64,000 bases of DNA, taken from positions 251,764,104 to 251,828,103 of the forward strand of contig CAKMRJ010005523.1 in the NCBI GenBank assembly GCA_928212115.1, in the 5' to 3' direction. Below, one piece after another: positions 55,574 through 64,000 of the stretch. This DNA is from Lactuca virosa. Lineage: Eukaryota; Streptophyta; Magnoliopsida; Asterales; Asteraceae. The position numbers and the translations under genes are program-made. Positions within the stretch are counted from its first letter, which is position 1, and every line of letters starts with the position of its first letter. The notes beneath the pieces were generated by a model, which was given only the letters and a program-made list of their open reading frames with translations, made no database searches and had not been told where the DNA came from.

Positions 55574-55880
55574 TTGTCTTGAGCCTGTTCAGACCCTTGA
55601 TAGAGATTTTTTAGAACATCCCAGATCGCTTCAGCAGATTCATAGTTGATGATGATGTCGAAGTTGTCAGGGGCGACACTACAAGAGATTTTGTAGAAAG
55701 CGATTGCATCTTCTCCATCTTATCTAGATCATCGTTGGTAGGTCTGTTCATGGCTGCTTGACCTCCACCAAGTCTTGCTTGAGCACCGTCTGATGCAATG
55801 GGAGTGAGAATAGGGGCATGAGGTCCTTCTTCTACGGATCTCCACACATCTCTATCGATCCTTTTTAGATATCTTTCCAT
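55574..55880 (-). pseudogene. gag: Gag of S, N-terminal part
   Basis: Starts MERYLKRIDRDVWRSVEEG. After MNRPTNDDLDKMEK one base is missing (near 55690); in the next frame the UBN2 gag domain continues (AEAIWDVLKNLYQGS) to the C insertion. First five bases are the TTGTC duplication. Confidence 0.8.
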
Positions 55881-56093
55881 TATTTGGGACCAATGAGGAT
55901 ATTCACTTGAAATGAGTATTGGGGCTCTGTTAGAACCGCCAACACTATTTGAAACGTTTAGAGAATAAGCTTGTGCCAGTTTCCTTGTTTTTTTTTATTT
56001 TCTTATGAGCTTCAGTGGTATAGAAGGCCTTTTAAATCAGAGTTTTTGAGATAAAGCTTCGATTTTGAAAGGATTTAAAAGGCAACCACTTTG
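55881..56093 (-). other. S leader
   Basis: Short untranslated stretch between primer site and gag; no gene seen. Confidence 0.6.
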
Positions 56094-56105
56094 GCTCTGA
56101 TACCA
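56094..56105 (-). other. Primer binding site of S
   Basis: Minus strand TGGTATCAGAGC, two bases from the LTR. Confidence 0.93.
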
Positions 56106-56107
56106 AT

Positions 56108-56592
56108 TGTTGAGAGAAAAACTTGATAAAATGTTAGTAACGAGATAATAAGTTGCTGAATAAGTTAATCTCAATGGATATTGTTAGCTCAACAAAAATA
56201 AGTTAGATAAGTTAGATTGCGGAAATGTAAGGAAAGTAAATAGCAGCAAGTTTATATCAGTAAGCAGTAAACAAGTAGACACTTGGTTGAATCGTAACAA
56301 GGTTTGCATGCAAACACAAGTTAGTATAAGATGAACAACACAAGTGAAGATGGACTCAGTTTAAGTATCAGTTAAGATAACTTGATATAGAGATGAACGA
56401 TCTTATATATTCGGTAAGCTCTTAAGTGGTGAAGAATACATGAAGTGGGCTCTATATATAGAGTCCCAAAAGTTACAAGGAAAATATAAAATAACATAAA
56501 GCAACTGACTATGGTGACCTTGAATGATACACCGGATATAACAACGAATACAAGCAAAGTCAGTAAAAGTAACTTATGACAGTCTTTATGCA
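56108..56592 (-). repeat. 5' LTR of S
   Basis: Minus strand ends TTTCTCTCAACA. The outer edge is uncertain: TGCATAAAGACTG (56592) or TGTCATAAGTT (56581). The TATA region CTCTATATATAGAG (56450-56463) is a perfect palindrome. The sister 3' LTR is not in the window. Confidence 0.75.
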
Positions 56593-59120
56593 TAGTTCAT
56601 CTCTGTGGGTCATCTTCACATCTACGGGTTCACAAGATGACAAAAATATTCTCCGGGAGGCTCTCTTTGGGTTCACTAGGCAAAAGGTATTCAGGTCCAT
56701 CTTAGCTGAAGAGGGTCACTTTCTTGTTTCAACACACGTCATAAAAAGTGAATTGGAGATAGGTGGCTTATTAGGCTAAGTAATCTTGACGAAATTCATA
56801 GTAATTGTAAATTAAAACTCGTGCATATAAAAATGTCCAAATTTGAGTTCGTATGAGGAAGTTTTGATTTTTCAAAGTTTCAGTATAGTAGTGTGCGACA
56901 CAAAAACCGAATTTTAGATCGGTCGATTGTTTGGCAAAACAATCTAAATGATAGTTGAAGATCCCGTAATTAAGAGTCCATCCATATACAAATAGTCGAG
57001 AACGGATATCTTATGAGAGAGTTATGATTTTTATACGGAGTTTAACAGTCTAAGCTTGTTAAAAATATAACTTTAAAAATAAAGTGAGAATTAGCCAACG
57101 TAGTCTAAATGAATGTTGCAGTACTCTTTGGTACTACGCGTTGATATAAAGAGCATCAAAATGGAGTTCGTATGACAAGACACAAATTTTTTTTAAATTT
57201 CTCGTCGACGCCACGCACACATAGGCGCAGCGCGCGCTTCTAGAAGGGGGGTCACATCGATCCACTCTACAGCTGCCACGTGTCACGAGGAAGGAGGCTG
57301 ACCAGAGTCAGCGCGCGGCACGCCTTCAAGAAAAATTCTTCTATAAACAGATTGCAGCACCTCACTTCATTTCTACACCACCAAACACTTCCTCTGGATT
57401 TCCTCTACAAAACTCGAATTTTCTTTAGCAATTAGGGTATTCTAGCAAGGCACTGAATTCTCTAAGATCCCAACAATTAGAAGCTATCAGTTCAAAGTTC
57501 TGCCAGTGCAATTCTCAGAGTTTTGTCAGGAAAGTCTCTATAATTTAAGTTACATTTATATTGATTTCAGTGTAACTTATATTTATATTCATAATTGTTA
57601 CTATGAATTTATAAATAATATTTATCAGTGATTCCAAGTCATTATACTGATTGATCTACTTACCAGGGTAATGTCTAGGCTAGATTTAGTGAGGTGTTTA
57701 AAGTAGATTTTTCAAAAAGTATAGTTTGTATACCAAACGAACCCTTTCGATATGATCTTATCTAGTTGCTCCTTACTTGATAGATCTTGATGTAGACATT
57801 AGAATTGTTGAAGAGTCTAGACTATCTTTAGTTACCAAGAATATAAGACTAAGACTTAGCAATGTTCATACTTACGTCATATCAAAGGAAAGGTTAAGTG
57901 CTAGGGTGAAGCATTGCTCAAATTCTGAGTCGTCACTTTTAGCAAGTGAGTGCATAGTCCTTTTTCATGAACATGATCATAATACAAGTATTAATTAAAT
58001 TATAAATATTTGTTGAAAGTTATATGTGAAATATATGCTTATTGCATGGAATATGTGCTAGATGTATTTGAAATACTATTACATAATTATAATAATAAAT
58101 AGAAGTATTATTTCTGAGAAAATATATATTAAAAATCTAATACCCAGTGTTAAATTAGAATAGTGTGGCCTAAGAAGAGTCGTTATTGGAAGTCGATCAT
58201 GAGCCTTGTAGTTTACCCATTAATAAGATAAGACTTATTATAGACGCCTAGTTCATTTAAGTTTGATATTGGGTAGTCTCATTCGGAAAATGTGTGCAAG
58301 TTAGGAACGGAGAGTAAAGTTCTGTTTCGTGACACTATCAGGTATCGATGGTACGAAATACGTACCGGAGTACAATATAGTATTCCTTTTGGATGGCCAG
58401 AAATGGTGGGCCCTGATTATGCAATTGTAATGGTATGGATGGTCATCTCCCAGAGTAAGATGACAACACTTTGTCATTCTAGATGGTCTTGTGAATTATG
58501 TTTCTAGTGTGGGCTCAAAACTCACAAACGTAGATTAAATGGGTTACCATATTCATCAAATACTATGATGGCTCGAGTGCCTTTATGACTTACACCAGCT
58601 AAGGAAGCCCTTAGCTGTGTAGTCACACCCTTATTCTAAAATCGTTTATTTTCCTAATAATCATGGACTAGGATCGGTGAGGATCGGTTGGGATACATAT
58701 GATTGGTCTGTAGGTATATAAGTTTGAGATATGTTGTTTTGGTAATAGTTGGTTTTTCAGGTTTAATAATTAAGGAATATTATCATAATAAGATTGTAGG
58801 ATTGAAATCTCTATGCATCTCACCAGGTTTCCCAACCTGACCCACTCAGTTTGTATACATCACATGTATCAAGGTTTAAGCTCTTGGAACTCCATTAAGA
58901 TGATGAGTGATTAAGAGACAACCTGAAATAGTGTTCACGACCATTAGGTATTTACGTTGTAACATATCTATATGTATTGATTATGATATCCTTACGGTTT
59001 TACTATTTTGAGACAATCATTTGTACTCAAAATACTTCAATATACTAGGATTTTCCGCAAACAATAATAATACGATTTTTAAAGCGTGAAGAAATTTTCT
59101 TTTTGGTTCTGAAAATTAGT
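56593..59120 (+). repeat. Gypsy LTR L, plus strand, F-related
   Basis: From about 56770 it follows the minus-strand reading of LTR F2: a GAGTTCGTATGAGGAAGTTTT segment (56850), AACAGTCTAA (57047), TATAAAC box (57342-57348), and near the end CACCAGGTTTCCCAACCTGACCCACTC (58826), which matches F in reverse. The expected terminal GGGGATGTCACA is missing; LTR K begins at 59121. Left edge not resolved. Confidence 0.65.
57342..57348 (+). promoter_or_regulatory. TATA box of LTR L
   Basis: TATAAAC followed by a GCAGCACCTCACTTCATTTC start-like region. Confidence 0.6.
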
Positions 59121-59178
59121 GTAGCACCTGATTCCTGATACGTATTTAAATTCAAGGAATATTGCAATTTACTCTGGG

Positions 59179-59276
59179 ATTCGGCGAGTTGGAGGCCCAA
59201 CTCGTCGAGTAGACTCGACTGTTGATCGGGGGTTTAAGTGACCTACACAACGAGTCGGAAGACCGACTCGACGAGT
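59179..59276. promoter_or_regulatory. Upstream palindrome pairs of LTR K
   Basis: Sites at 59179/59200 and 59245/59266, each 21 bp start to start. ACTCGTCGAGT (59200) and ACTCGACGAGT (59266) are exact; the other two have one and three changes. Confidence 0.85.
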
Positions 59277-59319
59277 AGGAGCTGTCTGGACAAAACCCTA
59301 ATATTTAGGGTTTGCACCC

Positions 59320-59327
59320 TATTTAAA
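59320..59327 (+). promoter_or_regulatory. TATA box of LTR K
   Basis: TATTTAAA, 44 bp after the last upstream palindrome. Confidence 0.75.
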
Positions 59328-59993
59328 CACCTTAACTCGCCCCAAACCAGCCTCCATCGTCCCTCTCACTTCCAGAATACCCTAACTCGAAACCCTAGCT
59401 TTGTTTGAGTGCTCTCAAGCCATTTTGTGTATCTTTTTGTGTGTTTGAGGTTGGAGAAGGAGAAGGAAGTTTGGAAGTTCAAGTAGAAGCAAGGAGATCC
59501 AGACGTTTTACTCCATTCTCAGCTCATTTGAGGTAAAAAGTTGGAACCTTGACCATTTATCTCTTAGATTTTGTTTTGGGGTTGTTTTTACCCTTTTAAT
59601 GAGTATAGATAAGCAAAAATCGAATTTTGTGGATGTGCTTAGAGTTGCACTTCGGATCTGGGGCTATTGGGGGTCTTTATGGCATAAAGATGCCAACTTT
59701 GTTGCCATAAACACCCCATGCATATTGTAGACCTCCTTTTATGGCTTTTTGAGCCAAAGGCCCCTTGCATGTGCATCAAGTTTGAAGCTTTACGTATAAA
59801 TTGGACCCTAGGAGGCCAGATCTATGGTTTTGGCGCGTTAAGACCCATTATAATCGACTGTATAATGTGGACAAAGAGGTACTCGGCAAGTCGGGACGCT
59901 TTTTCCCCAAAAACGACTTCTGGAAATGGTTTTGGTTGAGTGGAAGGAACACTCAGCCTGCTAGGGGTTTGTTTTGGAACTGGAAATCACAGG

Positions 59994-60287
59994 ACTCGGC
60001 GAGTGTATGAACAGACTCGGCGAGTCCAAGGCAATCTCCCAATCTTTGAAGATGGACTCGGCGAGTTGTTCATACAACTCGGTGAGTCATAGACTGGACA
60101 CATTCTTATGAGGGAGATGAACTCGACGAGTTCAAGGTCGAACTCGGCGAGTCGGATGAAGATGGCCCCAATGGCATGATTGAAGAAGAACCCGTCGAGT
60201 TCTTGCTAGACTCGATGAGTAGAGACGGAGATTGGTTCGAGTTAGAGGAGTATGGACTCGACGAGTTGGTAGACCAACTCGGTGAGT
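59994..60287. promoter_or_regulatory. Five paired palindrome modules in LTR K
   Basis: Pairs at 59994/60015, 60056/60077, 60121/60142, 60190/60210 and 60256/60277: spacing 21, 21, 21, 20, 21 bp. Six of ten sites are exact ACTCGNCGAGT and the rest have one change. Spacer sequences differ. They lie about 670-960 bp after the TATA box. Confidence 0.9.
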
Positions 60288-60762
60288 CAGGTCAATTGGA
60301 TGTTGACTTTGACCAATGCTGACTTTGACTGAATTGAGTTGACCCTGGTTTGGGTTGCATGTTCGAATTGATAACTTAGAAGGGTTGTCGTGTAGGGATT
60401 GAGGAGTCGAGGGGAGTCGACTTTTAGGCCGATGACATTTCAGACACTACACGACATCGAGGTGAGTTACCTTCCAGTAGAAGTGGGTCTAAGGCACCAA
60501 GGTCGGCCCACTGGTAATTGTTTAGTTGTGATGATTGTCTTTGTGATAATCATATGGGTTGCTTGTGCTTGATAAATGTGTATGTTAGTATGCTATGTTA
60601 TGTGAGATAGTATCAGTAGGAGGGGACTAGTCCCCGATTCGGTCGCTAGGACCAATGGGTAGGTCGGACACCCCAGATATGCCTGGCATCACGATTATGA
60701 TATGATATTATATGCTAGTGGTAGGGTTGAAATAGTCCTCGTATTCGGTTGAGATATACCGG

Positions 60763-60891
60763 AGGGTAGGTCGGCACCCCAGAATAACCTGACACGGGTA
60801 GGTCAGCACCCCAGAATGGCTTGACATGGGTAGGTCAGCACCCCAGAATGGCTTGACATGGGTAGGTCGGGCACCCCAGAATTGTCCGACA
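60763..60891 (+). repeat. 32-bp tandem repeat in LTR K
   Basis: Four copies of a unit with GGTAGGTCAGCACCCCAGAA and a variable end. Confidence 0.9.
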
Positions 60892-61215
60892 ATATGTATG
60901 TGGTTTTGGTATGTGGTATGATGAGGGAACTCACTAAGCTTTGTGCTTACAGTTTCAGTTTTGGTTTCAGGTACCTCTTCGTCCAAGGGGAAGGAGCCGA
61001 CGGTGTAGCAGCGCATCACACACACACACATGATTTCCGCATGGAGTTTCTGGGATTGTACTCTGAGTTTCATAACTATTGATATTGTGATTTTGAAACA
61101 TGACGTTATGGTTTTTATAAGTTGATGTAACTTGACAATGTTTTGGTATACTATTTCATGAGGTACTTAATTTAAAATTGAAATTTTTGGCCTTGAAAAT
61201 GGTGATGTTACAAGT

Positions 61216-61227
61216 TGGTATCAGAGC
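61216..61227 (+). other. Primer binding site of K
   Basis: TGGTATCAGAGC, three bases after the LTR. Confidence 0.95.
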
Positions 61228-62043
61228 CTTGGTTTGAGGGATTCGGACACACCTTCGGGGGTGTCTGGACTCAAACCGAGGGATTAAAAGATTTTTCACA
61301 AGGAAAACAGTTTTCTAAAATTTAAGTAAAGAATTTTGAGAAAGAACAAGGTGTGTGATGCGTGCGACCGGCCGAGCTCAAGTAAGTTTTCCCCAAGATA
61401 CCCATACTTGTTATGTTAGTATATGATTTATGATTCTGAGATGAGAACTGCATGCCTAGATTAGGGCTAAGGATCTAGGCGGATGCCTTGTATGCATGAT
61501 GTATGATTCTGAGAACTGCATGCTAGAATAGGGCTAAGGATCTAGGAAGGATGCCTTGAATGCATGTAGTATGAGCTGTATGCTAGGACTGTTTAGTCAG
61601 CGGTAGGATGTCCTAATCAGGTTATGCTTGTTGTGGTTACTCGATGCATGAATGCTACTTGCTTTGTGTTATAGGGGTTCTGGCTAACTTTAACTAACTA
61701 GTGAGCGGATATGTAACAGTATTCGCAAGCTAGTTAGGGAGAGGTGGTAGGGACTCCTAGTGCAACTGATGGCGGAGAGTAGGTCGGAGAGTGTCCTAGG
61801 AAAGCCTAGGATGAGCTTAGTTGGGAAGTTGAATTAGTAGAAAGGGACTTGGTTAAGTCAAGGCAGTTCTTTGTTCTTTAGGAAAGACGGATAGGTGTGG
61901 AAGGTAGTATGGGCCCGTACTACTGGAAGCAGAGGATCCGTACTCGAATCAAGGAAGGCTGAGACAGAACCGGGAAACTTAGAGAGTATGTGAGACCTCT
62001 CGAGGATATGTATGATCCTGACGTTTATGTGTTCATTTTCAGT
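61228..62043 (+). other. K leader
   Basis: Non-coding. It holds direct repeats of a GCTAAGGATCTAGG segment (about 61464 and 61526) and the GGGCCCGTACTACTGGAAGC landmark shared with B and F leaders. Confidence 0.75.
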
Positions 62044-63242
62044 ATGGCGATTACACGACATGGAGCAGGATCAGGATCAGGCTCGGGTGCAGGGTACGAG
62101 CAGGTCGATGACGGACTACGCGAGTTCATCGCGTCTGAGATCACTAGAGGTATCCTTGAGTCGACCCCTATCATTTTCGGGTCGATCAAGGAGGGGATTA
62201 TCGAGTTGATGGAGGATCGCCTCCAGGCGTTCAGGAGGGACTCGGCGACCAGCCAGTCGGGTATGCGTACACTGTCCTTCAAGGACTTCAGGGGGAGTGG
62301 TGCGCCGGACTTTCATGGGGTGAAGGACCCCATTGCTGCCAGGAGATGGATCGCAGACATTGAGTCTGCACAGTTGACGAGCTTCTGCCCGGAAGGGTCG
62401 AAGGTCCACTTTGCTGCGGGATGTTTGAGGGATAGAGCTAGAGATTGGTGGGAGTCAGTTGGTGACTCATTGAGAGCCCCAGCCATCGAGGCTATGACTT
62501 GGTCAGATTTTGTGACTAGATTCAGGGCTGAGTTCGCGCCAGCTGTGAGCTTTCAGCACTTGCCCGAGAGTTTCTTGATATGAGACAGACGACTGAGACA
62601 GTGGCGGAGATCACCGCCAAGTTCAGGGATAGGGCCTTGTTGGTACCTCAGTATGCAGGGGAGGAGGAGATACGGAAGACCCGCTACCATGATATGTTGA
62701 GGGCTGATATCCGGGAGCATGTAAGCTATTCAGCCTGCCCGACCTTGGAGTCCATGATTGCCAAGGCGCGGGAGAGGGAGATTGATTTTGAGCACCTTAA
62801 GAAGAGGAAGGCAGAGACTGAGCAGGTTACAGGGGTTTCGGGGAAGAAATCCAAGGGATCCAACGTTAGGTCGAAGGGCCAGTCGGGCCAGAGCCGCTGC
62901 AGGAAATGCGGCAGGCCGCATGAGGGATCTTGTAGAGCGGGATCGCCAGGCTGCTACAAGTGCGGCAAGACTGGGCAACTTTGGAAGGGATTGTAACTGC
63001 CCCCCGCCCCCACAGTTCATACATCAGACCTGATTTGCTTTCATTGCAATCAGAGGGGCCATAAAAAGGCCAACTGCCCAAGATTGTCAGCAGTGTCAGC
63101 AGCAGCGCCATTGGTGGCGCCGAGTCCAGCGACAGCACGAGTTGCGGATGACCGGAAGGTCAAGGCAGAGGCTCCAGTGGTGCGGAGCCGAGCATTTCAG
63201 TTGACAGCCGAGGAGGCACGCGCTGCACCCGATCTGGTGACG
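62044..63242 (+). pseudogene. gag: Gag of K
   Basis: Start MAITRHGAGSGSG at ATG 62044; an upstream in-frame ATG at 61990 is less likely because the family starts here. Gag domain about 62260-62760 (FRGSGAPDFHGVKDPIAARR, DRARDWWESVGDSLRAPAIE). One base is missing at about 62577, and there are further frame changes near 62978 and 63030. Three zinc knuckles: CRKCGRPHEGSC, CYKCGKTG...GRDC (His replaced by Asn), and CFHCNQRGHKKANC. It ends AAPDLVT at the intron-like insertion. Confidence 0.87.
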
Positions 63243-63316
63243 GTTATTGATTTCTTCCTTATGTTCTTATTTTATGTCGCTGTGATTTTGATATGTTATA
63301 TGTATGCTCTGTTTAG
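63243..63316 (+). other. Candidate intron between gag and protease of K
   Basis: 74 nt, GTTATTG...CTCTGTTTAG, T-rich. It separates gag LVT from protease GLFHVNG. Element E has no insertion at the matching place (LTG/TFLINN near 25020). Confidence 0.55.
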
Positions 63317-63830
63317 GATTGTTCCATGTGAACGGTATCCCAGTTCAGGTGCTGTTTGATTCGGGTGCTACCCGATCATTTGTCTCTCTTGCGCTTAGCA
63401 AGAGGTTTTCTGAGTCCTCAAGCATGTTGGATTGCCCTCTAGAGGTCGAGATCGCGGACGACCGGTCAGTGCGAGCATCAGAGGACTTCAGGGACTGTGT
63501 TTTGAGATTGTTCGAGGAGCGTTACCTGGTAGACTTGGTTCCCATACCTTTGTGGGGGAACAAGGTTATTATAGGTATGGATTGACTAAGCCCCAATGGG
63601 GCGGTGATCGATTGCGCGCAACAGTTGGTGCGGATCAGGACCCCAAGTGGGGGAGAACTAGTGATTCAGGACGAGAGGCCACAACGAGGGCCAGCTTTAT
63701 GTTCAGCAGCGAGGGCTAGGCGCTACCTTCAGCAGGGTTGCGCAAGATATGTCGCCTATATTATGGATACACGGAGGCGGGTAAAGGTGACGGTGGGCGA
63801 TGTGCCAGTAGTACGAGAGTTCGCGGATGT
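63317..63830 (+). pseudogene. Aspartic protease of K
   Basis: FHVNGIPVQVLFDSGATRSF with the DSGA active site, then WGNKVIIGMD and a TGA (63583) where Trp is usual, then the linker to RT with VTVGDVPVVREFADVF. In frame apart from the TGA. Confidence 0.87.
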
Positions 63831-64000
63831 ATTCCAGAGGAGCTGCTGGGATACCTCCGGAGAGGCAAGTGGAGTTCAGGATCGACCTAGTCCCTGGGGC
63901 GGCTCCGATAGCCAAGGCACCGTATTGGTTGGCTCCTCCTTAGATTGCAGGAGTTGTCTACACAGCTGCAGGAGCTGTTAGACAAGGGATTCATTAGACC
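63831..64000 (+). pseudogene. Reverse transcriptase start of K (partial)
   Basis: After a frameshift at about 63835: IPPERQVEFRIDLVPGAAPI, then KAPYWLAPP, a TAG and another frame change, then LQELSTQLQELLDKGFIRP at the window edge, the conserved gypsy RT start. Confidence 0.85.

Larger units (their letters stand above)
37745..56592 (-). mobile_element. SIRE-like Ty1/copia element S, split by element C
   Basis: Minus strand: LTR (about 56592-56108), primer site, gag start (55880-55579), insertion of C, rest of gag, a long coiled-coil region, protease, integrase, and reverse transcriptase broken off at 37745. The RNase H end and 3' LTR are gone, lost at the junction with the 37-kb fragment. 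Long gag extension and protein style suggest the SIRE/Maximus lineage. Confidence 0.85.
59121..61212 (+). repeat. 5' LTR of K
   Basis: 2092 bp, TGTAGCACCTG...GGTGATGTTACA. Order: palindromes, TATA box (59320), second palindrome cluster, 32-bp tandem repeats, end. Same plan as B, I and J on the other strand. Confidence 0.9.
59121..64000 (+). mobile_element. Ty3/gypsy element K (Tekay-like), 5' half
   Basis: Plus strand: 5' LTR, primer site, leader, gag, an intron-like insertion, protease and the first residues of reverse transcriptase, cut by the window end. Frameshifts and stops in every gene make this copy inactive. Confidence 0.9.

Noticed and set aside
60708..61073. 121-codon minus-strand ORF
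   Set aside because: Antisense translation of the 32-bp repeat in LTR K.
62116..62409. Long minus-strand ORFs under the gag of K
   Set aside because: Shadow frames of a G/C-rich coding region on the other strand.

Overview
This is plant nuclear DNA made almost entirely of LTR retrotransposons. Asteraceae, and probably lettuce (Lactuca), is my inference from the style of the gypsy and copia proteins and LTRs; no search was run. I found no convincing host gene, tRNA, rRNA or CRISPR array. The ORFs that resemble real proteins are retroelement proteins, most of them broken by stops, frameshifts or deletions.

Layout: 1-2349 is the 5' end of a minus-strand copia element (A). 2362-7384 is a minus-strand gypsy remnant with tandem repeats, degenerate leader and a 1.9 kb LTR (B). 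7385-11119 looks like a plus-strand solo gypsy LTR (G) with a 0.8 kb internal duplication. 11120-13606 is a decayed copia 3' end. 13607-19317 holds three minus-strand gypsy LTRs (H, I, J). 19404-29963 is a two-LTR gypsy chromovirus of Tekay type (E) with an extra ORF upstream of gag. 30632-36841 is a minus-strand gypsy complex with LTR-internal-LTR-internal order (F). 36842-37740 holds an unrecognised pseudogene fragment.

37745-56592 is the clearest nest. A minus-strand SIRE-like copia (S) is split in gag by a plus-strand element (C; 43208-55573, target duplication TTGTC). C is split in its extra ORF by a young gag-only copia (D; 49606-55030, target duplication CTCCA). 56593-59120 is a plus-strand gypsy LTR (L). 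59121-64000 is the 5' half of a plus-strand gypsy element (K), cut by the window end.

Three observations stand out. First, LTRs of several families carry family-specific short palindromes (ACTCGNCGAGT, TACGCNNNGCGTA, CCACGNCGTGG) in pairs spaced 20-22 bp, beside the TATA box and again in the transcribed part; the same paired motif occurs in a copia leader. Second, C has an internal TATA box and a well-formed 5'UTR intron in front of its extra ORF, and a roughly 600 bp inverted repeat around its RNase H that could make hairpin RNA. Third, K has a 74-nt GT-AG intron-like insertion exactly between gag and protease. All similarity and divergence statements are by-eye comparisons within this window.
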